A DNA stretch of 64,000 bases from PALSA-607 sp036501485 (lineage in GTDB: Bacteria > Actinomycetota > Actinomycetes > Acidothermales > Acidothermaceae), in the NCBI GenBank assembly GCA_036501485.1, contig DASYAG010000012.1, positions 13,946-77,945 on the forward strand. The letters are read 5' to 3'. The notes under the pieces are model-generated. The model ran no database searches, had not been told where the DNA came from, and worked only from the letters and a program-made list of their open reading frames with translations. The translations under genes and the position numbers were made by a program. Shown piece by piece: positions 8,110-17,515 of this stretch; the stretch's first letter is position 1; each line of letters opens with the position of its first letter.

Positions 8110-11100
8110 TCAGTCGTGTCGACGCGGGGCGGGTCGGGGCAGCACGGCGGAAAGCAGCGCGACGGCGAGCCCACCGCCGTCCGCCGCACTCAAAGCCGTG
8201 ACGCCGACCAGCTCGCTGCGCAACTCCGCCCGCAAAGCGACGACGGCAGCAGCAAGCGGCGCGGGAGCAGGCCGGTCGCCCCGCTCCCTGATGACGGCGG
8301 CGGTGGCGAGAAGCGTGGCGAGGTCGCCGGAAGCAGTCCCGGCGGCGGTCAAGACGAGGGCGGCGGTCTCGAGGCAGATCGCCAGGGGAAACTCGAAGGT
8401 GATCGAGAAGGCGGCGTCGAGGGCGGCGAGGGTCCGGTCCGCAGCCGCCGCGATGTCGCCCCTGGCAAGCAGCGCCCGCGCAAGAATCGACCGGATCAGC
8501 GGCACTTCCCGTTCGACGCCTAGCTCGGTTGCCTCCTGGTCGGCCGCCTCCCCGAAGTCGACCGCGGCGTCGAGGTCACCGTCGGCCAGCGAAATTCCGG
8601 CGGACGTGGACAGCAGCACGACTCGCGCGATGCGGCGGCTGTCGGCGTGCATCGGACGAGCCTCTGCGACATACGCGCGCGACTCGTCAAGCGCGCCCAC
8701 TTGGTAACAGACCATCGCCGCGGTCGGCATAGCGGCGGCCAACTGCTCAAGCGAACCGCCAGCTCGGCACAGCGCAATCGCGTCGGCCGCGTAGCGGGCG
8801 GCCTCGGGTGCACCGCGTTCGGACAGCACGCTGCCCATGCCCATCGCGGCCGTCACTTGGAGGTCAGTGCTGAAGGGCTGCGCGGCACCAATCGCGCGAC
8901 GCACATAGTCGAGTGCTTCGGCTCCGCGGTCGAGGTCATCGAGTAGGCCGGCCAGATAAATCAGCGAATGCGCGGTGTACGGAGACTCGACGGCCTCAAG
9001 TAGTCGCACCACAGTTTCGAGTTCGCTGATCGCGTTCGCGGTATCGCCCGACCAGTAGTCGAGGTAGCCCATTGCGTAAGTGGCATACGGCGTCCATTCG
9101 CTTTCGGCGCCGTCGCCAAGCAATCGGGACAGCCAGTAGCGGCCCTCGGCCACGTTCGTGGCGGCCCAGTAGCGATGCAGGCGGAAGGCGAGTTCGAGGC
9201 ATCGGTCGCGGTCGGTGCTTCCTTGCATCGCCGCGCCGAACAGCGACCGAACTGAACCGAGCATGTCGGTGATCGCTTCGCGGTAGCCGGCGGGCGAAAC
9301 CCGGGCGTCGTCGGGCAACGCGGCGCGCACTGCGTCGGCAAGCCGATCGAACGCAGCACTCTCCTCGCCACGTTCGACGAGCAGTTCGCGCGCAAAGCGA
9401 TGCAGGTCGTCGTCCTGGTGATAGCGCCATCGCGCACCGGTGCGGTCAACGGCGAGCAGCCCTCGTGCAGTGAGCTCACGCAAGATGCGGACCACCCGAA
9501 CCGGTGCGATCGGACCGCCGGACACCACCGCGCGGATCAGCGGCAACCCCACCGGACCGTCGAGAACCGCGAGGCGCCGATACACCGCGGCTTCGTCGTC
9601 GTCGAGCAAGGCGTAGCTACCGCGGACGACGCGGCGCAGCCGATCCTCCCCGTCGACGAGCACGTCGGAGAGATGGTCGAGCAAGTCGCCAACCGGCATC
9701 GCCGACAGCTGCGCGGCGACCAATTCAAGTGCCAACGGCAGGCCGCCGCATTGGCCGAGCAGCAAGGCCACATGCGGCGCGAGCCGTTCGTCGACCTGCA
9801 AGTCGCCGCCGCTGTCATGCACGCGGTCGATCAGGATGCGCACCTGCGCACTGGCCAGTAATGCGGCGGGGTCGTCGCCCGTTGGTGCGTCGAGCGGTTC
9901 GACGGTGACGACTCGTTCGCCCTCAAGTGAGAGCGGCACGCGACTGGTCACGACGAGCGTGAGGTGCGGGCAACTGGCGAGTAGTGCGCTGGCCAATGAT
10001 GCGACGCCGTCGACCACGATCTCGCAGCCGTCGAGCACCAGCAAGACTCGCCCGAGCGGCGCCAAATGTTCAGCCAGCACGGCGGTTGCATCGTCGGTGC
10101 CAAGTGCGACACCGACCTCCAACGCGACGGTCGAGGCGACCAGGGCATCTTGGGCGACCGGTGCGAGTGACACCCACAACCGGCCGCCGACGAAGTCACG
10201 CCGCGCGGCCGCGACTCGAACCGCAAGGCGAGATTTGCCGACGCCACCTCGACCCGCGACGGTGACGAGACCGGGTTGCGAAAGGGCCGCATCGAGTTGC
10301 GCGACCTCGCGATCGCGTGCGATGAACGTCGATGTCATGACGGGCAGACGAGCGGCCGACGACGCACTCTGGTCGCGCAGCGCCGCTAGATAGACCTCGA
10401 CAGTCTCCCCGGCGGGGTCAATGCCGAGCTGCTCGGCGAGCTCAGCGCGACATTGCTCGTAAGCCTGCACGGCGCCGGCGCGATCGCCCGACGCGTCGAG
10501 AGCGCGGATCAGCGAACGATGTGCGCGCTCGTCGAGCGGACTTTTGGTCACAGCTCGGCGGGCGGCCGCGATGGCCGTGTGATGGTCGCCAACCCGGCCG
10601 GCTGCGTCGACGGTCAGTTCGAGCGCGCGCGCAGCCGTCGCGTCGGCGGCGATGCGATGCGGCGCGAGCCACTCGACGTCCTCGCCTGGAAGCAGTTGAT
10701 CTCCGGTCTGATCGGAGATGGATTCGACCAGCTCGAGCGCAGCTGCGGCGCGGCCGTCGGCGAGCAATTCGGCAGCCCGCCTGATCGCCTGTTCGGCGAG
10801 CCGGACGTCGATGTCGATGCCAGGCGCAAGCTGATAGCCGGACGGCGCGGTGCTGACGACGTGCTGATCGTCACCGCCGATCGGGGCGAGCACAGTGCGC
10901 AGGCCGCGCACGACGCCGCGCAACGCGACCTGCCAAGTCGCGGGCAGATCGTCGGCCCAGATCATCGATGCGAGCCGGTCTGCGGGGATCGCCTGCTGTG
11001 AAAGCGCGAGGGCGACCAGTGCGACCCGGGCCCGGCGGCCGCCCAGTGCCTGCCCACTGATGACGCCGTCGCCATTGCTGACGGCCACCTGGCCGAGCAC

Positions 11101-11112
11101 GTCGATCCGCAC
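8110..11112 (-). CDS. SARP-type regulator: BTAD, NB-ARC ATPase and TPR-like domains (AfsR family)
   Basis: A 1000-residue protein. It begins with a winged-helix OmpR-like DNA-binding domain (residues 1-90), followed by a bacterial transcriptional activator domain (about 98-245). An NB-ARC ATPase follows, with P-loop GRGGVGKSRLA near residue 290 and the Walker B-like VLLVLDGCEIVVDG, and then a long helical TPR-like C-terminus. Members such as AfsR activate secondary metabolism or stress genes, but no biosynthetic cluster is visible in this window. The start is a GTG at 11112. It is divergent from a DUF3558 lipoprotein gene, a possible target. Confidence 0.93.
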   Translation of the reverse strand: MRIDVLGQVAVSNGDGVISGQALGGRRARVALVALALSQQAIPADRLASMIWADDLPATWQVALRGVVRGLRTVLAPIGGDDQHVVSTAPSGYQLAPGIDIDVRLAEQAIRRAAELLADGRAAAALELVESISDQTGDQLLPGEDVEWLAPHRIAADATAARALELTVDAAGRVGDHHTAIAAARRAVTKSPLDERAHRSLIRALDASGDRAGAVQAYEQCRAELAEQLGIDPAGETVEVYLAALRDQSASSAARLPVMTSTFIARDREVAQLDAALSQPGLVTVAGRGGVGKSRLAVRVAAARRDFVGGRLWVSLAPVAQDALVASTVALEVGVALGTDDATAVLAEHLAPLGRVLLVLDGCEIVVDGVASLASALLASCPHLTLVVTSRVPLSLEGERVVTVEPLDAPTGDDPAALLASAQVRILIDRVHDSGGDLQVDERLAPHVALLLGQCGGLPLALELVAAQLSAMPVGDLLDHLSDVLVDGEDRLRRVVRGSYALLDDDEAAVYRRLAVLDGPVGLPLIRAVVSGGPIAPVRVVRILRELTARGLLAVDRTGARWRYHQDDDLHRFARELLVERGEESAAFDRLADAVRAALPDDARVSPAGYREAITDMLGSVRSLFGAAMQGSTDRDRCLELAFRLHRYWAATNVAEGRYWLSRLLGDGAESEWTPYATYAMGYLDYWSGDTANAISELETVVRLLEAVESPYTAHSLIYLAGLLDDLDRGAEALDYVRRAIGAAQPFSTDLQVTAAMGMGSVLSERGAPEAARYAADAIALCRAGGSLEQLAAAMPTAAMVCYQVGALDESRAYVAEARPMHADSRRIARVVLLSTSAGISLADGDLDAAVDFGEAADQEATELGVEREVPLIRSILARALLARGDIAAAADRTLAALDAAFSITFEFPLAICLETAALVLTAAGTASGDLATLLATAAVIRERGDRPAPAPLAAAVVALRAELRSELVGVTALSAADGGGLAVALLSAVLPRPAPRRHD

Positions 11113-11216
11113 TGACGAATCGTAGGCGCTCTGCGTTCGGGCGAATTACCGGGACGTTACGGGTGGCCGGTGGACTGTGCCGGACAAGGGCCGTTTGAGC
11201 TACTCAGGGAGTCACG

Positions 11217-11867
11217 ATGTCGACGAATTCACGCAGCGCAAGCTTGGTCGGTATCGCCCTGATGGCGACAACGGCGTGTCTCTTGACCGGGTGCAGCAAG
11301 AGCTCGAAGGCATCATCTGGAGCCGGCGGCGCTACGGGGGCCGCCGCTTCGATCGCTGCCGCAGCGGCTGCCGCGGGTGTTTCGGTGCCGCCTGGGGCGG
11401 CGGCCGCGCTCGCCGGCGCGACCGGGAAGGGCGGTCCGCTCGACTCGTCGAAGCAGTGCGCGGCGATCAAGCCGGCCGACGTCCAGGCCTTGATGAAGGC
11501 GCCGGTCACCCCGGTCGTGGACAACCCCGGCGAGTGCTCGTTCTACGGCGGCGACCTCAAGATCGACATCTACGCAAACGACCCGAACCAGAAGTACTAC
11601 CAAAACCCGGTGAACGGCCCTGGGACCACGCCGGTTCCGGGTGTTGGCGACCAGGCGCAGTGGTTCGCGCCGATCCCAGGGACGAACACGCCATGGCTCG
11701 AGGCGCACAAGGGTTCAACTAGCTGCGTCATCTCGCCAGCCGACCCCCCCGAGACCACGATTCCGTACACCGGCACGGACCCGTTCGAGAAGATCGCGCC
11801 CGCCGACTCCGCCGCCTACGCGGCCAAAGAAGGCGTGCTCTGCAACGACATCTTCTCGGCGAGCTAG
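11217..11867 (+). CDS. DUF3558-like lipoprotein
   Basis: 216 residues with a type II signal peptide and lipobox LLTGC (Cys26), so it is probably anchored to the outer face of the membrane. An Ala/Gly/Ser-rich low-complexity linker (about 30-75) precedes a folded domain with Cys pairs (KQCAAIK, GECSFYGG, SCVISP, VLCNDIF), the pattern of actinobacterial DUF3558 proteins. Function unknown. The RBS-like AGGGAG lies about 6 bp before the ATG. Its stop overlaps that of the convergent carbonic anhydrase gene within a CTAG. Confidence 0.85.
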   Translation: MSTNSRSASLVGIALMATTACLLTGCSKSSKASSGAGGATGAAASIAAAAAAAGVSVPPGAAAALAGATGKGGPLDSSKQCAAIKPADVQALMKAPVTPVVDNPGECSFYGGDLKIDIYANDPNQKYYQNPVNGPGTTPVPGVGDQAQWFAPIPGTNTPWLEAHKGSTSCVISPADPPETTIPYTGTDPFEKIAPADSAAYAAKEGVLCNDIFSAS

Positions 11868-12361
11868 ACGACTTCGGCGAGCTTGCCTGTAGCGACGTCG
11901 AAGATGAAGCCGCGGATCTTGTCGGTGTAGGCGATGAAGGGATTCGACCGCAGCCGTAGCACCGACTGCCGCAAATCCTCCTCGAGATCGGTGAACGAGT
12001 CGAACGACCAGTCGGGCTTGAATCCCACCTCTGCCTGCAGTTCTGCCTTGAACTTCATCTCGTCGAGGCCGAGGTTTGCGCAGTCGGTGTGGTGGATCAG
12101 GACGATCTCGCGGGTGCCTGTTACGCGCTGGCTGATCGTGAGTGAGCGGATCACGTCCGGGCTGATCACGCCGCCACCGTTGCGGATGATGTGGGCGTCG
12201 CCGACCTGTAAACCAAGAAGCGCGTGGACGTCGATGCGTGAATCCATGCACGCGACTACCGCGAGGCGCTTCGCCGGGCGAATGGGCACCATGCCGACGA
12301 AGGTCTCGGCATACCGGCGGTTGTTGTCGAGCAGTTCGTCGATGACAGACATGTCCTCCAT
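11864..12361 (-). CDS. Beta-class carbonic anhydrase
   Basis: 165 residues. Catalyses CO2/bicarbonate interconversion in the cytoplasm. Zinc ligands Cys38, His91 and Cys94 (ACMDSR and HHTDC motifs) and the Asp40/Arg42 dyad are present. The length and the ends (FVFDVATGKL-like) match the short mycobacterial Rv1284-type enzymes. Two starts are possible: ATG 12361 (MEDMSV) or the Met four codons later. It follows the GNAT-glyoxalase gene by 4 bp on the same strand, so the two may be co-transcribed. Confidence 0.94.
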   Translation of the reverse strand: MEDMSVIDELLDNNRRYAETFVGMVPIRPAKRLAVVACMDSRIDVHALLGLQVGDAHIIRNGGGVISPDVIRSLTISQRVTGTREIVLIHHTDCANLGLDEMKFKAELQAEVGFKPDWSFDSFTDLEEDLRQSVLRLRSNPFIAYTDKIRGFIFDVATGKLAEVV

Positions 12362-12365
12362 GGTT

Positions 12366-13295
12366 TCACGGCTCCCAGTTGGCCGGGGTTGTGGCGCCGG
12401 AGACGCCGATGCGGTGGCCCTCGGGCAGGGTGAAGGTGAAGTCGCGGCGTCCCCATGGGCGATCTCCGGGCGCTTCGGTGACTTCCAGCCCGGCCGCTAC
12501 TACCCGGGCGTGAATGTCGTCGATCCAGACGCCGACCTCGAACGTCACCTCATTCGCTCGAACCTCGCCGTGGCGGCGCCGCAGCTGGATGCCCGCGCTA
12601 CCAGACCAGGGCGCAACCGCGACCTCGCCGATGGTGACCGGTTCGCCGTACATCCAGGCGATATGCATTCCGAGGACGCCGCACAACAACTGCGCGGTGC
12701 CCTCGACGTCGTGAACCTCGAGTGCGGCCGTGATGGTGAATACCGTCGGGTCGACAGGGTTAGCGGCAACCGCCATCACCACGGTCTGACCCACGCGGTC
12801 GTTGTACGACCGAGGCAAGCGGGCGCGTTCGGCCAGGCCCGCATGCATGGCGACCTTGAGCGAGCCGATGTTGCGGGAGTCGGCCCATGCCTCGAGGCCA
12901 TCGACGCCTGGCTGTGCGAGTAGAAACGGCACGATTGCGCGCGCCGCTTCGCTCATGAGTCCCTGACCCCAATGACTTCGTCGCAAGCTCCAACCCAACC
13001 CGCGGGTGGTGCTGCCTTGGTCGGCGAAGATGCCGATCGTGCCGAGTACGGTCGGGTCGTCGTGCAGGCGTACCGCCCAGGTCATGCCGCCATTCTGGTC
13101 GAGGTCGGCGGCCAGACGACGCTGCAATTGCTCGATCGAGTGACTCGGCGACGACCCGTACATGTACTGATGCACCAGCGGATCGGCGTCCATCTCGAAA
13201 AGATCGGTGGCGTCGACGGTGGGATCCAACGGACGAAGCTCGAGGCGAGCGGTAGATAATTCGGTGATGACCAATGGTGGTCTCGGGTTGTTCAC
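12366..13295 (-). CDS. GNAT acetyltransferase fused to a glyoxalase/bleomycin-resistance (VOC) domain
   Basis: 309 residues. Residues ~8-175 are a RimJ/RimL-like GNAT fold (ARLELRPL start, GLGWSLRRSHWGQGLMSEAA acetyl-CoA loop, NIGSLKVAMHAG). Residues ~185-300 are a VOC domain (TITAALEVHDVEGTAQLL, GVWIDDIHARVVAAG, GRRDFTFTLPEGH). Acetyl-CoA-dependent modification combined with a metal- or ligand-binding domain suggests a detoxifying or resistance enzyme. The substrate is unknown. It starts with GTG at 13295, divergent from a small gene 41 bp away. Confidence 0.88.
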   Translation of the reverse strand: MNNPRPPLVITELSTARLELRPLDPTVDATDLFEMDADPLVHQYMYGSSPSHSIEQLQRRLAADLDQNGGMTWAVRLHDDPTVLGTIGIFADQGSTTRGLGWSLRRSHWGQGLMSEAARAIVPFLLAQPGVDGLEAWADSRNIGSLKVAMHAGLAERARLPRSYNDRVGQTVVMAVAANPVDPTVFTITAALEVHDVEGTAQLLCGVLGMHIAWMYGEPVTIGEVAVAPWSGSAGIQLRRRHGEVRANEVTFEVGVWIDDIHARVVAAGLEVTEAPGDRPWGRRDFTFTLPEGHRIGVSGATTPANWEP

Positions 13296-13336
13296 GCGCC
13301 GAGACTAACCGGCCGGCCTGCGTTGGAGGAGGACCC

Positions 13337-13714
13337 GTGGCGGCGAGCGTCAGCATCGACGGTGACGTCATGACGGTTGTCATGCACGGGCTCGACAAGC
13401 TGTGGAGCATGAAGAGCCAGCTCGACATTCCGTTGGCCCACGTGCGCGGCGCCGCAGCCGATCCGGCGATCGTGCACGAGTCAAAAGGTTGGCGCGGACC
13501 CGGCAGCAACGTGCCTGGGGTCTTAACGGCCGGCACGTTCCACCAGCACGGCGAACTCATTTTTTGGGATGTCCACCGTGGTGACAACGCCGTCGTCATC
13601 GACCTCGAGCACGAACACTTCGAGCGGTTGGTGATCGAGGTCGACGATCCGCTCGCGACGGTCCAACTCATCGAGCGTGCGATAGCCGGCAGGGCTGGTT
13701 CGGCTGACCGCTGA
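13337..13714 (+). CDS. Conserved small protein of unknown function (PH-like fold suspected)
   Basis: 125 residues from a GTG preceded by a strong GGAGGAGG. The sequence (VSIDGDVMTVVMHGLDKLWSM, then PGVLTAGTFHQHGELIFWDVH and HFERLVIEVDDP) resembles widespread actinobacterial proteins of about this size that I recall as PH-like and uncharacterised. It has no signal peptide or membrane segment, so it is probably cytoplasmic. It may be translated together with the following MFS gene, whose open frame overlaps its end. Confidence 0.75.
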   Translation: MAASVSIDGDVMTVVMHGLDKLWSMKSQLDIPLAHVRGAAADPAIVHESKGWRGPGSNVPGVLTAGTFHQHGELIFWDVHRGDNAVVIDLEHEHFERLVIEVDDPLATVQLIERAIAGRAGSADR

Positions 13715-13868
13715 CGAGACGGACGACGGTGAGCGGGGAGCAGGGAAGTCACCGGGTGGGCTGAACGCCGAGCGCAAGAGGCTGCTTGCTGACCTGCGGC
13801 CGCTGCGCGAATCGGCGGAGTACCGACGGCTCTGGCTTGGCCAGGGCCTGTCGGCGACAGGCAACCAG

Positions 13869-15068
13869 ATGACCAACGTGGCGGTGCCGGTGCAGGTGTA
13901 CGCGATGACGCATTCGTCATTCGCGGTCGGCGCAATCGGGCTCACCGTGGCGATCCCACTTATCGTCGTTGGGCTACTCGGTGGCTCGCTGGCGGACGCG
14001 GTTGACCGGCGAAAGTTGGTGCTGCTCACCAGCTCGGGTCTCGCGCTTCTCTCGTTTGTATTTGCGTTGCAAGCAGCACTCAACCTTCGGCAACTGTGGC
14101 TGCTCTACGTCGTAATTGCCTTGCAGGGAGCACTTTTTGCGATCGATCAGCCGGCGCGATCCACTTTCGCCCCGCGCCTGTTACCGTCCGACCGCATTCC
14201 GGCCGCCCAAGCACTGAACCAGCTGTCGTTTCAGTTGAGCGGCACGATTGGTCCGCTGCTTGCGGGCGTTGTCATCGCGGCAGCGGGTCTTAAGGCTGCG
14301 TACGCGACCGACGCTGCGACGTTCACTATTGCTGTTTACGCCGTCGTGAAGTTGCGCCCGATGCCACCGCAAGGTGGCGGTGCGCCTCCCGGATTTGCCG
14401 CTGTTGCCGAGGGATTGCGCTGGGCTCGCAAGCATCGCGTGATCGCGATGGTGTTCCTGGTCGACCTGAACGCGATGATTTTCGGGATGCCACGGGCGGT
14501 CTTCCCGGCGTTGGCGGCGACGCACTTCGGTGGTGGCGCGCGGACGGTCGGCGTCCTCTACGCGGCACCCGCGATCGGCGGACTCCTTGGCGCCGCGTTC
14601 TCGGGACCACTCGCTCGGGTGCGGCGGCAAGGACTGGCCGTGCTGGTGTCGATCGTCGTGTGGGGCGGGTCGATCGCGGGCTTCAGCGTGAGTCGTTCAC
14701 TGCTGCTTGGCGCGACACTGCTCGCCGTCGCGGGTGGCGCGGACATGGTGAGCGCGGTCTTCCGAGGCACGATGCTGCTTCAGAACGTGCCCGATGCGTT
14801 GCTCGGGCGACTGAGCGCGGTCAACATCGTGGTGGTCACCGGAGGGCCGCGACTGGGCGACCTCGAGGCCGGTGGAGTGGCCGCACTCACGAGTCCGGTG
14901 TTCAGTGCAGTGAGCGGGGGCTTGGCGTGCGTGGTCGGCGTCATCTTGCTCGGGCTGGCCGTCCCGGCGTTCGCTCGCTACCGCTCGGACCCCAATGCAG
15001 CCACCAACCCAAGGCCCACTCCCACGCCGGACGAGTTCCCACCCGACGTCCCGCCCGCCGCGGCTTGA
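13869..15068 (+). CDS. MFS transporter, EntS-like exporter; start uncertain
   Basis: At least 399 residues with MFS features (GGSLADAVDRRKLVLLTS loop, multiple hydrophobic helices) of the EntS/TetV-like subgroup. The first canonical start is ATG 13869. However, the same frame is open back to 13686 and encodes a segment typical of this family's N-terminus (LRESAEYRRLWLGQGLS just before Met 13869), with no ATG, GTG or TTG in it. A CTG at 13761, after a purine-rich stretch, would restore the full N-terminus. Otherwise there is a sequence error upstream. Substrate unknown. Confidence 0.85.
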   Translation: MTNVAVPVQVYAMTHSSFAVGAIGLTVAIPLIVVGLLGGSLADAVDRRKLVLLTSSGLALLSFVFALQAALNLRQLWLLYVVIALQGALFAIDQPARSTFAPRLLPSDRIPAAQALNQLSFQLSGTIGPLLAGVVIAAAGLKAAYATDAATFTIAVYAVVKLRPMPPQGGGAPPGFAAVAEGLRWARKHRVIAMVFLVDLNAMIFGMPRAVFPALAATHFGGGARTVGVLYAAPAIGGLLGAAFSGPLARVRRQGLAVLVSIVVWGGSIAGFSVSRSLLLGATLLAVAGGADMVSAVFRGTMLLQNVPDALLGRLSAVNIVVVTGGPRLGDLEAGGVAALTSPVFSAVSGGLACVVGVILLGLAVPAFARYRSDPNAATNPRPTPTPDEFPPDVPPAAA

Positions 15069-15248
15069 TGATCGCTCCGCTCCACTGTCGGTTGATCACG
15101 TAAGGGGGGTGTCGGGTCGCCTCAATAGGTGAGCGCACCTGTTGAAGTGACGGTTCGCCTAGCGCGACGGGCGGTCAGCAGCAGCCGTCAGCGCAGGTTG
15201 GCTCACCCTTTTGGCTCAGCGCTCGCCCACGCCGGCCGATGGAGCGGC

Positions 15249-16310
15249 ATGCGATCCAGACGTAGCCGTGCGCCGATGTCGCCTGGCCGCGCTGCGCTCG
15301 AACAGTTCGACGCGTTCGAGATCCTGGAGAAGGCGCCGAACTGCGTCATCGTGATCGACGAGCAGGCGACGGTTGTGTACCAGAACGCGGCGTCCCGCGA
15401 ACTCGACGAACGGATAGGCGCCACTTACGGCGAGGCCCTGCTCGACGCCGTCCGCACTGCTCTCGCCGGTTCACGGTCTGGGCACTACCCGCTCACCGTG
15501 CCCGTCGTGGCTAAGACGAGATCGGGTCAGGCACACGCTGACGTAACGGTCGACCGCATCGCCGGCGGATTCGTCGCTAGCTGGGCCGACCGAACCCAAG
15601 CGCGCGAGGGTGGCCAGGTCGTCACGAAGGTCGCGACCGAACTCCTCTCGACCGCCGAGTCGTTCACCGTTTTCGCCGACATGTTGGCGAACGCCGTCAT
15701 CGAGGTGTCGGAACAGGCGTATGCAGTCGCGACCGGATCCGACCAGCTGACCGACAGCATTCAGGAGATCGCCAGCAGTGCGGCCACGGCCGTCGGAAAC
15801 ACTGCCGGCGCGGTGCGTTCTGCACAGTCGGCGACCGACCTTGTAGCTCGCCTCAGTGAGTCGAGTGACCGCATCGGTGCAGTCAGTCGGCTGATCGGCT
15901 CCATCGCTGGACAGACCAACTTGCTTGCCTTAAACGCGACGATCGAAGCCGCCCGAGCGGGTCAGGCAGGTCGAGGATTCGCGGTGGTCGCGAGCGAAGT
16001 GAAGACGCTCGCCCGACGCAGCGCCGAAGCCACCGAAGACATCACGAGCACGGTTGCTGCTATCCAGGCGGACACCGCGGCGGCCGCGGCAGCACTCGAC
16101 GAAATCGTGCATGCCATCGAGATGATGGATTCAGAGCAGACCACGATCGCAAGCGCGGTCGAGGAGCAGAGCATGACGGCAGCAGAGATCGGCGCCCGGG
16201 TCTCGGCCGTTGCGCGAGCAGCCGAATCGTCATCGTCAGCACTCATCGGGCTACGCGAGGCTGCCAACGTCGTCGCCGCGAAGTCGCACGAACTCCGCGC
16301 GTTGGTCTAG
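15249..16310 (+). CDS. Soluble methyl-accepting chemotaxis-type receptor with PAS-like domain
   Basis: 353 residues from ATG 15249 (GGAG a few bases upstream). An in-frame GTG at 15129 would add 40 Arg-rich residues of doubtful coding quality. Residues ~20-125 look like a PAS sensor (FEILEKAPNCVIVIDEQATVVYQNAAS). The rest is a receptor signalling domain with the highly conserved hairpin tip QTNLLALNATIEAARAG. No membrane helix or HAMP is visible, so it is probably a cytoplasmic sensor passing a signal to CheA/CheW. No che or flagellar genes are in the window. The 180 bp upstream (15069-15248) show no other feature. Confidence 0.87.
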   Translation: MRSRRSRAPMSPGRAALEQFDAFEILEKAPNCVIVIDEQATVVYQNAASRELDERIGATYGEALLDAVRTALAGSRSGHYPLTVPVVAKTRSGQAHADVTVDRIAGGFVASWADRTQAREGGQVVTKVATELLSTAESFTVFADMLANAVIEVSEQAYAVATGSDQLTDSIQEIASSAATAVGNTAGAVRSAQSATDLVARLSESSDRIGAVSRLIGSIAGQTNLLALNATIEAARAGQAGRGFAVVASEVKTLARRSAEATEDITSTVAAIQADTAAAAAALDEIVHAIEMMDSEQTTIASAVEEQSMTAAEIGARVSAVARAAESSSSALIGLREAANVVAAKSHELRALV

Positions 16311-16327
16311 CGGGTAGCAGGTAGCAG

Positions 16328-17455
16328 CTAGCGATGTGGCTGTCGTTTGACGGCCTCGTAGAAAACCTTGGCCCGGGCGTGTTCGAGCGCACGTGCCCGC
16401 CCATCGCGACGCGTCTCCAGACGTCGCTGTTCGCGCAGTAACTTCTCGTAGTCATCGAACCGCGTGGCGTCGAGGTCGCCTTCGGCAATCGCCCGGCCGA
16501 CTGCACATCCGGGCTCGCCGTGATGCGCGCAATCGGCGAATCGGCAATCGTCCGCGAACTCGACAATGTCGGCGAACGCGGCACCGATGCCCTCCTCTGC
16601 TTCCCATAGCGCGAGGCCGCGAAGTCCTGGTGTATCGATGGCCACGGCGCCCGACGGCAAGACCACCAGCTCGCGCGCTGTCGTGGTGTGGCGACCTTTC
16701 CCGTCGTCGCGAACCGCGCCGGTCTGCAACACGAATGTGCCTGCGCCTAAGGCATTTGTGAGCGTCGACTTGCCGGCGCCCGATGGTCCGATCATCGCCA
16801 CGGTTTGCCCCGACCCCAGATAACCGGCGAGCGCATCGAGGCCTTCGCCGGTCGCGGAGCTCACCGCGAAAACGTCAGCGCCCACCGCGTCGGCACGGGC
16901 ATCCGCGATTCGCTGGGGAACGTCGACAGCGATGTCGGCCTTTGTCAGCAGGACGACGGGTGTGGCACCCGATTGCCACGCTAACGCGAGGCAGCGCTGC
17001 AAAAGCCGAGGGCGCGATCGCCCGACGAGCGGCGCCACGATGAACACTGTGTCGACGTTCGCGGCCACCACCTGTGCGACGGTCGCGCGACCGCTGATCG
17101 ACCGTTCGAACGACGATCGGCGACTCAGGACGGCGACGGCGACGGTGCCGTCGAGTGCAACCCAATCACCGACGGCCGGGGTGCCGACCGGCTCCCCAGG
17201 CTCCGCCGGGTCGGGCTCGAACAGTCGGCCCGACGGGCGCACCCGCGTGGACGCAGACCCGGTGAGCACGGTCAATGCGCCGCGGTCGACGCGCGCGACA
17301 CGAGCGGGCGTCAGTTCGAGGCCGCGCATCGATGACAGCGAAGCGAGTTCGGCGGCACGGGTGTCGTCCCAGCCGAGTACCGAGAGCGAAGAGCCGACGC
17401 CCTCTGAGGCGTCGTCGGTTGCCGAGGCGTCGTCGGAAGATGAGTCGAAAGGCAT
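16328..17455 (-). CDS. rsgA: Ribosome small-subunit-dependent GTPase A
   Basis: 375 residues. A circularly permuted GTPase that aids late maturation of the 30S subunit. Visible are the G4 motif (LLTKADI), G1 (GPSGAGKST), G3 (DTPGLRG) and the C-terminal zinc site (CRFADCAHHGEPGCAV), preceded by an OB-like domain. The ATG at 17455 has AGGAGC about 9 bp upstream; the frame is open to 17533 without good coding signal. A very short ORF with a strong RBS and a hairpin lie in the 95 bp upstream and may regulate it. Confidence 0.95.
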   Translation of the reverse strand: MPFDSSSDDASATDDASEGVGSSLSVLGWDDTRAAELASLSSMRGLELTPARVARVDRGALTVLTGSASTRVRPSGRLFEPDPAEPGEPVGTPAVGDWVALDGTVAVAVLSRRSSFERSISGRATVAQVVAANVDTVFIVAPLVGRSRPRLLQRCLALAWQSGATPVVLLTKADIAVDVPQRIADARADAVGADVFAVSSATGEGLDALAGYLGSGQTVAMIGPSGAGKSTLTNALGAGTFVLQTGAVRDDGKGRHTTTARELVVLPSGAVAIDTPGLRGLALWEAEEGIGAAFADIVEFADDCRFADCAHHGEPGCAVGRAIAEGDLDATRFDDYEKLLREQRRLETRRDGRARALEHARAKVFYEAVKRQPHR

Positions 17456-17484
17456 GGTCGAGCGCTCCTGCGAAGTGAGGTGGG

Positions 17485-17515
17485 CGCTCGGTACAGCGTC
17501 AGGCGATACCGAGCG
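17485..17515 (-). promoter_or_regulatory. Hairpin overlapping the end of the rsgA leader ORF
   Basis: Perfect 9-bp inverted repeat CGCTCGGTA (17485-17493) / TACCGAGCG (17507-17515) with a 13-bp loop. In the leftward transcript it covers the last codons and stop of the 16-codon ORF at 17499-17549 and ends about 30 bases before the rsgA start. Ribosomes finishing the leader would open this hairpin. No U-tract follows, so it is more likely a translational control element than a terminator. Confidence 0.5.

Noticed and set aside
8110..11112. Marker of a secondary-metabolite cluster
   Set aside because: The SARP-type regulator has no PKS, NRPS or other biosynthetic genes in reach; it looks like an orphan regulator.
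12760..13935. 391-codon minus-strand frame spanning three genes
   Set aside because: It crosses the GNAT-VOC gene in another frame and is antisense to the small PH-like gene and the MFS start; no recognisable domain.
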